Origin: an uncultured Bacteroidota bacterium
GTDB lineage: Bacteria > Bacteroidota > Bacteroidia > NS11-12g > UBA9320
DNA: 12,187 bases
Assembly: GCA_913056425.1 (NCBI GenBank)
Contig: CAJXLR010000025.1
Span: forward strand, 1 to 12,187
Direction: 5' to 3'
A program made the position numbers and the translations under genes. The notes beneath the pieces were generated by a model that ran no database searches, had not been told where the DNA came from, and saw only the letters and a program-made list of their open reading frames with translations. Shown here one piece after another: positions 7,201 to 12,187 of the stretch; the first letter of the stretch is position 1, and the number at the start of each line of letters is the position of its first letter.

Positions 7201-7844
7201 TGGCCCGACAGGTGGCACATGAAATCAAGAATCCACTCACCCCAATGAAGCTGAACATCCAGCACTTACAGCGTGCATGGGCTGATAAAAATGAACGCTT
7301 GGAAGACACATTTAAGCGGGTGACCACTGTGTTGATTGAACAAATCGATAGTCTCTCAAAATTAGCTACGGAGTTTTCGTCATTTGCGCAAATGCCCACA
7401 GATAATGCCGAAGAAGTAGATCTAACACAAGTTCTACTAAACACCATTACGTTGTTTGAAAAGAGCGAAAACATATCGTTTCAGTACTCCGACTCCTGGC
7501 CGAGCTACCTGGTTATGGCAGATAAAGAACAACTAGGTCGGGTGTTCAACAACATCATCAAGAATGCAGTTCAAGCCATTCCAAAAGATCGAGATGGGCT
7601 TATTCAGGTGACGCTTTCCGAGATGGACGGCAAAGTTGAAGTTTCGATAACCGACAACGGCAAAGGCATACCGAAAGAGATACAACCGAAAATATTTGTT
7701 CCAAATTTCTCAACAAAAAACAGCGGAATGGGTCTGGGTTTAGCCATCACAAAAAAGATGGTTCTTGCCGCAAACGGCTCTATTTCTTTCACCACCCAAC
7801 AGGATAAAGGCACCACTTTCAGCGTAGTATATCCTACGAAATAA
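4242..7844 (+). CDS. Large 12-helix hybrid-sensor histidine kinase, NtrY-like core
   Basis: A 1200-residue sensor histidine kinase. TTG 4242 overlaps the rfaD stop (TTGA); the nearest in-frame Met is past residue 120, so TTG is the likely start, followed directly by a hydrophobic helix. Predicted helices by eye: 4-20, 179-194, 199-218, 247-270, 277-300, 318-340, 354-372, 378-395, 407-424, 666-691, 732-754 and 897-921. Basic loops (KRWR 195-198, RR 276-277, RER 344-346, SRR 401-403, RRW 693-695) fit a positive-inside topology with three outside segments: about 22-178, 426-665 and 755-896. A HAMP-like linker (SQRISKPLQ) follows the last helix. The kinase core has an H-box VAHEIKNPLTPM with His993, N-box NNIIKNAVQA (about 1103-1112), DNGKGI at 1138-1143 and GMGLGLAI at 1162-1169. 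Its H-box and HAMP layout resemble NtrY. No receiver domain and no partner regulator are in the window; the ligand is unknown. Confidence 0.92.
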   Translation: MKLRYVIIVLWAIALAFVATERDVTSSAESKDTRTTQWTEAANSYLASQTNAIKNWDQPNAQNDKLPKNWNIFIGQNNALTDWTSNEWLPDSTALNATDLDIVQHAAGWDLVVPLENQSGIACLPIMRKESGIFSAEVFIPELKNVQFDLTEHIGPHPILDGIVHLKFYGDTKTSSRNLLYAFIILLVAAYLAYKRWRLGLLISVVAIAVLRYLSVKQIIGEGLLSLPLFDPLIFASSEILPSLGDLVLHVITGVATTLVFLLILQCVVQQHLWVRRIVFWLGFTTTFFLADMTHSLVGNLISNSNINFDVTHLSALSGYSVLATLIILTLGWMFFAILNTINRERIEKSNSNYFITVVLAGLAFVVFQIIDANRTVLGLLPSIVFTLAVIIFLWKAHQYSRRLGVYRYIGFLVLFAVFFTSAIQKYQSEKEAEYLNLYASKLISNKDLQAEYLFKDMENKLAQQFLVPEDFEAFAAKKDQFERRLRRLYFSGYLSKYNLLVLSFDPNGKNINSSTLYNFEDLDNIYNYKSFPTLSNHFYQVKSDRIFNGYLAKFENCDLYGHYGTVFILLEPKFIQSSYEYPQLVRQKQENRIFDIDDYAYALYSNDKLLNQKGTYPYKLQFDSSVFCSASIISRDDEYQHFVSDQEDAIVVLSHPSKSIKQFVSTFSFSFIFFTLLLVAYGLLWLAGLYIRRWYHKTQGDEEEYQAFDYWRKQRLNQLGIEQVYLSTRIRFAMIIIVFVGLLVSIYVTIQFIQINDQNRAENELMFKLREVANQLQNEVDFQKKLDDTDSRQLIVNEIGDIYKVDVNLFDKSGYLLASSIENVYQNGLIAPLMHPKAFETFTNRSTSQLLQQESIRDLAYTSAYLPLVNDKRKVIAYLNLPYYARVNELDKEISSYTVTFVNLYLFLILLAIALAYFVSQRISKPLQLIREKMSKTRLAQNELIEWKQNDEIGRLVKQYNKMVLELADSAEKLSASEREGAWKEMARQVAHEIKNPLTPMKLNIQHLQRAWADKNERLEDTFKRVTTVLIEQIDSLSKLATEFSSFAQMPTDNAEEVDLTQVLLNTITLFEKSENISFQYSDSWPSYLVMADKEQLGRVFNNIIKNAVQAIPKDRDGLIQVTLSEMDGKVEVSITDNGKGIPKEIQPKIFVPNFSTKNSGMGLGLAITKKMVLAANGSISFTTQQDKGTTFSVVYPTK

Positions 7845-7860
7845 TTACTCACTACTTTTC

Positions 7861-7868
7861 TATATTTA
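7861..7868 (+). promoter_or_regulatory. -7-like element TATATTTA before the PPIase gene
   Basis: TATATTTA matches TAnnTTTG except for the last base and lies exactly 4 nt (CCTC) from the ATG at 7873, repeating the spacing seen before gpmI and rfaD. It is in the 28-bp gap after the kinase gene. Confidence 0.35.
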
Positions 7869-7872
7869 CCTC

Positions 7873-8532
7873 ATGAAAAATTTGCTGTACTTATTCATTG
7901 CGATTGGATTGCTGTCTGGCTGTAAAGATGACCCGGATAATAGTGACGACCAACCGGTTGACAACATTCCAACCAACGTAGATACGCTCGTAGAGGTAAA
8001 CACCGATCATGGTTCGATGATTATGTACATGTACAAAGGAACCCCTCTCCACCGGGCCAACTTTCACAAATTGGTTGGGGAAGGTTTTTACAATGGAACC
8101 GAATTCCACCGCATTATTCCCAACTTTATGATTCAAGGTGGTGACCCGAATAGCAAAGATGATAACCGCGCCAACGATGGTCAAGGAGGTCCAGGATACA
8201 CTATACCTGCAGAAATTGACACGAATAAATACATGCACGATTCCGGGGCTGTAGCAGCAGCGAGAATTGGAGATACTCAAAATCCTGAGCGACGATCTAG
8301 CGGGTCTCAATTTTACATTGTTGTCTCAGAACCCGGAACCAAACACTTGAACGGTGCTTATACCGTTTTTGGTAAGGTTATTCAAGGACTTGAAACTGCG
8401 CAAACCATTGTAATGCAGCGGCGACAAAGCTCAAACAATCTCCCAATTACCCGAATCCCAATGACTATGAAGTTCATCATCAAAACACCGGAGGAGATAT
8501 TTACGGAATACGGATTCCAAGTAGAAGACTAA
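7873..8532 (+). CDS. Cyclophilin-type peptidyl-prolyl isomerase, lipoprotein
   Basis: A 219-residue cyclophilin that catalyses cis-trans isomerisation of prolyl bonds outside the cytoplasm. The N-terminus is a lipoprotein signal (hydrophobic 4-15, lipobox LSGC with Cys17), followed by an acidic, flexible linker to about residue 36. The cyclophilin domain covers about 37-205. Catalytic block FHRIIPNFMIQGGDP has Arg80, Phe85 and Gln88, equivalent to human CypA Arg55, Phe60 and Gln63; GSQFYIV follows at 144-150. His158 in KHLNGAYTVFGKV replaces CypA Trp121, as in many bacterial cyclophilins with low cyclosporin affinity. Lys-Asp-Asp right after Cys17 resembles the surface lipoprotein export signals described in Bacteroidota, so the protein may be exposed on the cell surface instead of facing the periplasm; this is inference. 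It lies 28 bp after the kinase gene and is the last gene before a 279-bp spacer. Confidence 0.93.
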   Translation: MKNLLYLFIAIGLLSGCKDDPDNSDDQPVDNIPTNVDTLVEVNTDHGSMIMYMYKGTPLHRANFHKLVGEGFYNGTEFHRIIPNFMIQGGDPNSKDDNRANDGQGGPGYTIPAEIDTNKYMHDSGAVAAARIGDTQNPERRSSGSQFYIVVSEPGTKHLNGAYTVFGKVIQGLETAQTIVMQRRQSSNNLPITRIPMTMKFIIKTPEEIFTEYGFQVED

Positions 8533-8539
8533 CCTCCAG

Positions 8540-8583
8540 ATTCAATCATTCAATCATTCAGTCATTCAGTCATTGCATCATTG
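8540..8583. repeat. 8-bp tandem repeat, ATTCAATC/ATTCAGTC units
   Basis: Five consecutive 8-bp units: ATTCAATC twice, ATTCAGTC twice, then ATTGCATC, plus a partial ATTG. Read as TCATT the motif starts at 8546, 8554, 8562, 8570 and 8578. The unit length rules out coding use, and copy number may vary between strains. A weaker version lies upstream of gpmI. Confidence 0.8.
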
Positions 8584-8785
8584 TCTCTCTCCGGGCTATA
8601 GCCACCCCTCCCCGATTGAAAGATTCAACTAGACTCTGAAAATCAATGGTTCAAATCACCTAGTGCGATGAACTAGTCTCCTTCATTCCTATCCTAAAAG
8701 TCCTGGTGAGAGCTGGCTAAAGTTTCAGTCTTGGTCTTTGTGGGACAATTCCATTCAAAACTTTCTTCAACTTAGCTTGAACCGT

Positions 8786-8793
8786 TAACTTCG
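8786..8793 (+). promoter_or_regulatory. Possible -7 element TAACTTCG for leuS
   Basis: TAACTTCG differs from TAnnTTTG at one defined position and lies 18 nt before the leuS ATG. No -33 element stands out. Unlike gpmI and rfaD, this would leave a short leader. Confidence 0.25.
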
Positions 8794-8811
8794 CGCCTGA
8801 AACAAAAACTC

Positions 8812-11673
8812 ATGTCGGAAGCCCACTACAATCACCGTTTTATTGAACATAAATGGCAACAGAACTGGCGAGAAAACCAACTCTATAAAGTTGAGAACAA
8901 CTCGTCAAAACCAGCATATTATGTGTTAGACATGTTCCCGTATCCGTCGGGTGCAGGATTGCACGTTGGTCACCCACTTGGATATATTGCTTCGGACATC
9001 ATTGCTCGCCAACGCAGACAGCGAGGGTTCAACGTTTTGCATCCCATGGGATATGACGCATTTGGTCTTCCTGCAGAGCAATACGCTATCCAAACCGGTC
9101 AGCATCCGGCAAAAACTACTGAAGAAAACATCCAACGATACCGTAAACAATTAGACCGCATTGGGTTTTCATTTGATTGGAGTAGAGAAGTGCGCACATG
9201 TGATGAGGACTATTACAAATGGACGCAGTGGATATTCAAACAGCTATTCTCGCACTGGTACAACAACACGTCTAACCGCGCAGAGCACATAGACAATCTG
9301 GTTGCCATTTTTGAAAACGAGGGCAACGTAAATGTGAACCACGCCGGAGGCGAAATTGAAAAATTCACAGCTGAAAAGTGGTTGAATTACAATGCAAACG
9401 AGAAGGAAGATGTTCTCCAGAACTACCGACTGGCGTTTATCCAAGAAACTACCGTAAACTGGTGTGAAGAGTTAGGGACTGTACTAGCCAATGAGGAGGT
9501 TAAGGATGGCCTGTCTGAGCGAGGTGGATATCCCGTAATAAAGAAACCGATGAAGCAATGGTTTCTGCGAATTACAGCCTATGCACAGCGATTATTGGAT
9601 GGGTTAGACACCATAGACTGGACCGATTCTCTTAAAGAAATACAACGCAATTGGATTGGACGAAGCGAAGGAGCTTCTGTTCATTTTCAAATTGACGGAC
9701 ACGACAAAGCCTTAGAAATATTCACAACACGTCCGGACACCATCTTTGGCGCAACGTTCATGGTGATTGCCCCTGAACATGAATGGGCAGATGAACTGCT
9801 TACAGATTCACAGCGCGACGAAGCGACAGAATATATCAATTGGGCTAAAAACAGAAGCGAACGGGAGCGTATGTCGGAAGTTAAATCTGTAACGGGCGCA
9901 TTTACCGGGAGCTACTGTACTCACCCATTTACTGGCAAACAAATACCAATTTGGGTTGCCGATTATGTTTTAGGCGGATACGGAACCGGTGCCATCATGG
10001 CTGTTCCCGCTCACGATTCACGAGATCACGCATTTGCCAAAAAATTTGGATTGGATATTATTCAAGTGATCGAAAATGATGAAGCCAATGTTCAAGAGGC
10101 TTCATTTGACACCAAGGTTGGAAAATGCATTAACTCCGGTTTCTTAGACGGATTGGACGTGGTAGATGCCATTTCTAAGTCAATCGCGATCATAGATCAA
10201 AAAGGAATTGGTAAAGGCACGATCAACTACAAATTGCGCGATGCTGGATTTGGGCGTCAGCGTTATTGGGGAGAACCCATTCCGGTTGTATTCAATGAAG
10301 GAATTCCAAGTCTATTGTCAGACGCAGAACTTCCGTTAACCCTGCCGGAAGTTACATCATACGAACCCTCAGGCACCGGAGAGTCTCCACTAGCCGCAAT
10401 TGATGAATGGGTTGACACACCTCAAGGGAGAAGGGAAACAGACACTATGCCTGGTTGGGCGGGATCTAGTTGGTACTTCTTGCGATACATGGATTCTGAA
10501 AATGAGCAAGCTATTGCATCGCGCGATGCCATAAAATATTGGGGTCAGGTAGACCTCTACATGGGTGGATCCGAGCACGCCACCGGTCACCTGTTATACA
10601 GTCGATTCTGGACCAAATTCTTGCACGACATAAACATTCTTCCGTTTGAAGAACCATTTAAAAAGCTTGTCAACCAAGGAATGATTCAAGGTATTGTTGA
10701 ATCGATATACCTAAAAAAGGAAAAAGACGGAGATAAAGCGGTTTTTGTATCTGCCGACAAGGTAGAGAACGAAGATGACTATACGCAAATTCCCGTGCAT
10801 GTCGACTTTGTAAGCGACTATAAGAAGACAGACGCACCTTCCTACTTAAATTCTGATGGCATCAAACAATTTATTGATTGGCGTCCTGAGTACTTTAAAG
10901 CAACGTTCATTTGTTCAAACGGAACGATTGAAGATAGGATTTTTGAGGGAGAAGGTGAAGCTCGATTTATCACAAAGTCCGAAATCGGAAAGATGTCTAA
11001 GTCGAAGTTCAACGTTGTAAACCCGGATGACATATGCGAGGAGTACGGTGCAGATACGCTTCGATTGTACGAGATGTTCCTCGGGCCACTCGAAGATGCA
11101 AAACCTTGGAGCACCAGTGGGATTGATGGCGTATCTCGATTCTTGAAAAAAACGTGGAAGTTATTCGTTGATCAAGATGGGAATTACCTACCTACAGACG
11201 ATGAAGCAGACAAGAAATCGCTGAAAACGCTTCATGCTACAATTAAAAAAGTAACTGAAGACATAAACCGAATCTCGTTAAACACATGTGTATCTACCTT
11301 CATGATTGCGGTAAATGAGTTTACGGAGCAGAAGTGTAGAAATAAATCTGTATTGGAGCAATTCTTAATCGTCCTGTCACCATTCGCACCACACATCACA
11401 GAAGAACTTTGGGAACGTGGTGGACACACGACTTCTATCGTTGATGCCAATTGGCCAAAATTTGATGAGAAGCATTTGGTAGAAGACACCAAAAATTACC
11501 CGATATCCATCAATGGTAAAACACGTCTTAATATGGAGCTTTCGTTAAGCCTGGACAAACAAGCCGTTGAGGAGGCTGTATTGGCAAATGCAGACGTTCA
11601 ACAGTGGTTGGATGGCAAAACGCCCAAGAAGGTAATCGTGGTTCCGGGACGTATTGTTAACTTAGTGGTTTAG
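8812..11673 (+). CDS. leuS: Leucyl-tRNA synthetase
   Basis: LeuRS charges tRNA-Leu with leucine and removes mischarged amino acids. The product is 953 residues, longer than E. coli LeuRS (860). Class I signatures are YPSGAGLHVGHPLGY with HVGH at 51-54 and KMSKS at 727-731. The CP1 editing domain has TTRPDTIFGA from residue 305 and GTGAIMAVPAHDSRD around 391-405, where Asp405 corresponds to the universal editing Asp. WAGSSWYFLRYMD and GGSEHATGHLLYSRFW mark the catalytic core, and FAPHITEELWE the anticodon-binding domain. Extra length lies in about 50 residues at 152-205 and an enlarged leucine-specific segment before KMSKS (about 624-726). The zinc-knuckle cysteines of E. coli are absent (DGLSERGGYPV in their place). 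I recall these features as usual in Bacteroidota LeuRS. No Shine-Dalgarno is seen. gmhA starts 2 bp after the stop, so the two are probably co-transcribed. Confidence 0.97.
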   Translation: MSEAHYNHRFIEHKWQQNWRENQLYKVENNSSKPAYYVLDMFPYPSGAGLHVGHPLGYIASDIIARQRRQRGFNVLHPMGYDAFGLPAEQYAIQTGQHPAKTTEENIQRYRKQLDRIGFSFDWSREVRTCDEDYYKWTQWIFKQLFSHWYNNTSNRAEHIDNLVAIFENEGNVNVNHAGGEIEKFTAEKWLNYNANEKEDVLQNYRLAFIQETTVNWCEELGTVLANEEVKDGLSERGGYPVIKKPMKQWFLRITAYAQRLLDGLDTIDWTDSLKEIQRNWIGRSEGASVHFQIDGHDKALEIFTTRPDTIFGATFMVIAPEHEWADELLTDSQRDEATEYINWAKNRSERERMSEVKSVTGAFTGSYCTHPFTGKQIPIWVADYVLGGYGTGAIMAVPAHDSRDHAFAKKFGLDIIQVIENDEANVQEASFDTKVGKCINSGFLDGLDVVDAISKSIAIIDQKGIGKGTINYKLRDAGFGRQRYWGEPIPVVFNEGIPSLLSDAELPLTLPEVTSYEPSGTGESPLAAIDEWVDTPQGRRETDTMPGWAGSSWYFLRYMDSENEQAIASRDAIKYWGQVDLYMGGSEHATGHLLYSRFWTKFLHDINILPFEEPFKKLVNQGMIQGIVESIYLKKEKDGDKAVFVSADKVENEDDYTQIPVHVDFVSDYKKTDAPSYLNSDGIKQFIDWRPEYFKATFICSNGTIEDRIFEGEGEARFITKSEIGKMSKSKFNVVNPDDICEEYGADTLRLYEMFLGPLEDAKPWSTSGIDGVSRFLKKTWKLFVDQDGNYLPTDDEADKKSLKTLHATIKKVTEDINRISLNTCVSTFMIAVNEFTEQKCRNKSVLEQFLIVLSPFAPHITEELWERGGHTTSIVDANWPKFDEKHLVEDTKNYPISINGKTRLNMELSLSLDKQAVEEAVLANADVQQWLDGKTPKKVIVVPGRIVNLVV

Positions 11674-11675
11674 TC

Positions 11676-12104
11676 ATGAGCGTAAAACAACACTTTGAAG
11701 AAGCTTATTCCGTATTGGAACAGTTTCTAAGCAACGAAGAAAACTTCAATAAGATTGAAGCCGCAGGTGCTCTGATGGTTAAAGCCATCGAAAATAGAGG
11801 CAAGATCATCTCATGCGGAAATGGCGGTAGCTTATGCGATGCCATGCACTTTGCAGAAGAATTAACCGGAAGATATCGAGACAATCGGCGAGCACTCCCT
11901 GCTGTTTCAATTGGAGATGGTTCTCACATGTCGTGTGTTGGAAACGACTATGGCTATGAATTTGTATTCAGCAGATATGTTGAAGCCTTAGGTCAAGAAA
12001 ACGATGTTCTTTTGGCCATAAGCCACAACGGTCAGCAGCAGCAGGGCTGTCAGACGGCTTATAGAAGCCCGCCATCGTTGCCGCTGACACCGGTGTGGCG
12101 TTAA
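11676..12104 (+). CDS. gmhA: Sedoheptulose 7-phosphate isomerase, C-terminus replaced (truncated)
   Basis: GmhA converts sedoheptulose 7-phosphate to D-glycero-D-manno-heptose 7-phosphate, the first step of ADP-heptose synthesis for LPS; rfaD upstream is the last. It is a SIS-fold homotetramer. Residues 1-116 align with E. coli GmhA from memory: SCGNGGSLCDAMHFAEELTGRY at 46-67 carries the substrate loop and the zinc ligands His58 and Glu62 (His61/Glu65 in E. coli), followed by SCVGNDYGYEFVFSRYVEA and DVLLAIS at 110-116. The next residues should be a TSGNS-type phosphate-binding loop; instead the frame reads HNGQQQQGCQ and meets TAA at 12102. About 75 residues are lost, including the other zinc ligands, so the product would be inactive. 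Homology ends near 12023, exactly where G+C rises sharply, so this looks like a junction with other DNA. The start ATG is 2 bp after the leuS stop. Confidence 0.85.
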   Translation: MSVKQHFEEAYSVLEQFLSNEENFNKIEAAGALMVKAIENRGKIISCGNGGSLCDAMHFAEELTGRYRDNRRALPAVSIGDGSHMSCVGNDYGYEFVFSRYVEALGQENDVLLAISHNGQQQQGCQTAYRSPPSLPLTPVWR

Positions 12105-12186
12105 GAGCAGGGTCCTTGTAGGAGTTCATGCTCGGGTAACTGGCACCACCACCGGATCCACCGTTACCGCCGCCGCTGTAACCCGG
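12024..12186 (-). CDS. Possible Gly-rich protein fragment (partial at both ends)
   Basis: Read leftward from the right edge, one frame is open across the G+C-rich segment for about 54 codons. It begins PGYSGGGNGGSGGGAS and continues SYPSMNSYKDPALNATPV, with mostly G/C third positions, as expected of coding sequence in high-G+C DNA. The Gly-Ser stretch resembles a flexible linker. I do not recognise a family. Because stops are rare in G+C-rich DNA, and another frame on the plus strand is also open for a while, the call is tentative. Confidence 0.25.
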
Positions 12187-12187
12187 T
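12024..12187. other. G+C-rich terminal segment of different origin
   Basis: By hand count 101 of 164 bases are G or C (about 62%), against about 33-50% in nearby gmhA blocks. gmhA homology stops at its left border. It includes a short CAG run (12032-12044) and a BamHI hexamer GGATCC (12154-12159). It looks foreign to the rest of the window: a chimeric read, vector or adaptor sequence, or another genome. Confidence 0.6.

Larger units (their letters stand above)
8533..8811. other. Spacer between the PPIase gene and leuS (279 bp)
   Basis: No gene is supported. In order it holds an 8-bp tandem repeat (8540-8583), a perfect 10-bp palindrome GGCTATAGCC (8594-8603), a small inverted repeat TTGAA-AGA-TTCAA (8616-8628), and CTAGT/ACTAG arms around GCGATGA (near 8660-8677). 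None is followed by a T-run, so no intrinsic terminator is claimed. The leuS promoter is expected here; candidates are TAACTTCG (8786-8793, one mismatch from TAnnTTTG, 18 nt before the ATG) and a weaker AAACTTTC at 8758-8765 with TTTG at 8737-8740 upstream. Confidence 0.45.

Noticed and set aside
6992..7474. Minus-strand 160-codon open frame inside the kinase gene
   Set aside because: It is antisense to the HAMP/HisKA region, Ser/Cys-rich and without family resemblance; it mirrors the codons of the real gene.
7891..8310. Minus-strand 139-codon open frame inside the PPIase gene
   Set aside because: It is antisense to the well-conserved cyclophilin domain and has no recognisable motif.
8594..8603. 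GGCTATAGCC palindrome as a terminator
   Set aside because: It has no loop and is not followed by a T-run, so it does not fit an intrinsic terminator.
8645..8660. GGTTCAAATCACC, resembling a tRNA T-loop
   Set aside because: The flanking bases do not form a T-stem and no matching acceptor or anticodon arm is found 50-70 nt upstream.
1..12187. CRISPR array, insertion sequence, prophage or toxin-antitoxin module
   Set aside because: No spaced direct repeats of CRISPR size, transposase, integrase or small gene pair was seen. The 8-bp repeats are far too short for CRISPR.
1..12187. Circular molecule joining the right edge to position 1
   Set aside because: A minus-strand frame does stay open across the joined ends, but only briefly; no terminal overlap is seen, and chance plus high G+C explains it.

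Overview
The window most likely comes from the chromosome of a Bacteroidota bacterium, probably of flavobacterial type. The signs are: the body of the window is moderately AT-rich; Shine-Dalgarno sequences are missing before its genes; TAnnTTTG-type -7 elements lie just upstream of several start codons; and the proteins have Bacteroidota-like forms (LeuRS with inserts and no zinc-knuckle cysteines, a cytosolic clan AA retropepsin-like protein, a very large multi-spanning histidine kinase, and a cyclophilin lipoprotein with a Lys-Asp-Asp motif after the lipid-carrying Cys). The lineage is inferred from family resemblance, not from a search.

Layout. Positions 1-113 hold the end of an open frame with no recognisable family, followed by about 125 bp of AT-rich DNA with no gene. 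A homogentisate 1,2-dioxygenase gene (hmgA, minus strand, 240-920) comes next; it keeps its N-terminal 220 or so residues and then loses homology abruptly. A 306-bp divergent spacer leads into a run of plus-strand genes: gpmI (phosphoglycerate mutase), a retropepsin-like aspartic protease, rfaD/hldD (ADP-heptose epimerase), a 1200-residue histidine kinase whose TTG start overlaps the rfaD stop, a cyclophilin-type PPIase lipoprotein, a 279-bp spacer with an 8-bp tandem repeat, leuS, and, 2 bp after it, gmhA. gmhA loses homology abruptly at residue 116 (about 12023), where G+C rises to about 62% for the last 164 bases.

Function. Most genes are housekeeping: glycolysis (gpmI), translation (leuS), tyrosine catabolism (hmgA), and LPS heptose synthesis (gmhA for the first step, rfaD for the last). 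The kinase and the lipoprotein PPIase concern envelope sensing and protein folding outside the cytoplasm.

No new defence, mobile or biosynthetic system is evident. The points most worth checking are the breaks at both ends, which suggest a chimeric contig (amplification or assembly) or real rearrangements; the 12-helix kinase with three possible extracytoplasmic sensor segments; a recurring arrangement of a -7-like box exactly 4 nt before ATG, which suggests leaderless transcripts; and two consecutive non-ATG (TTG) starts.
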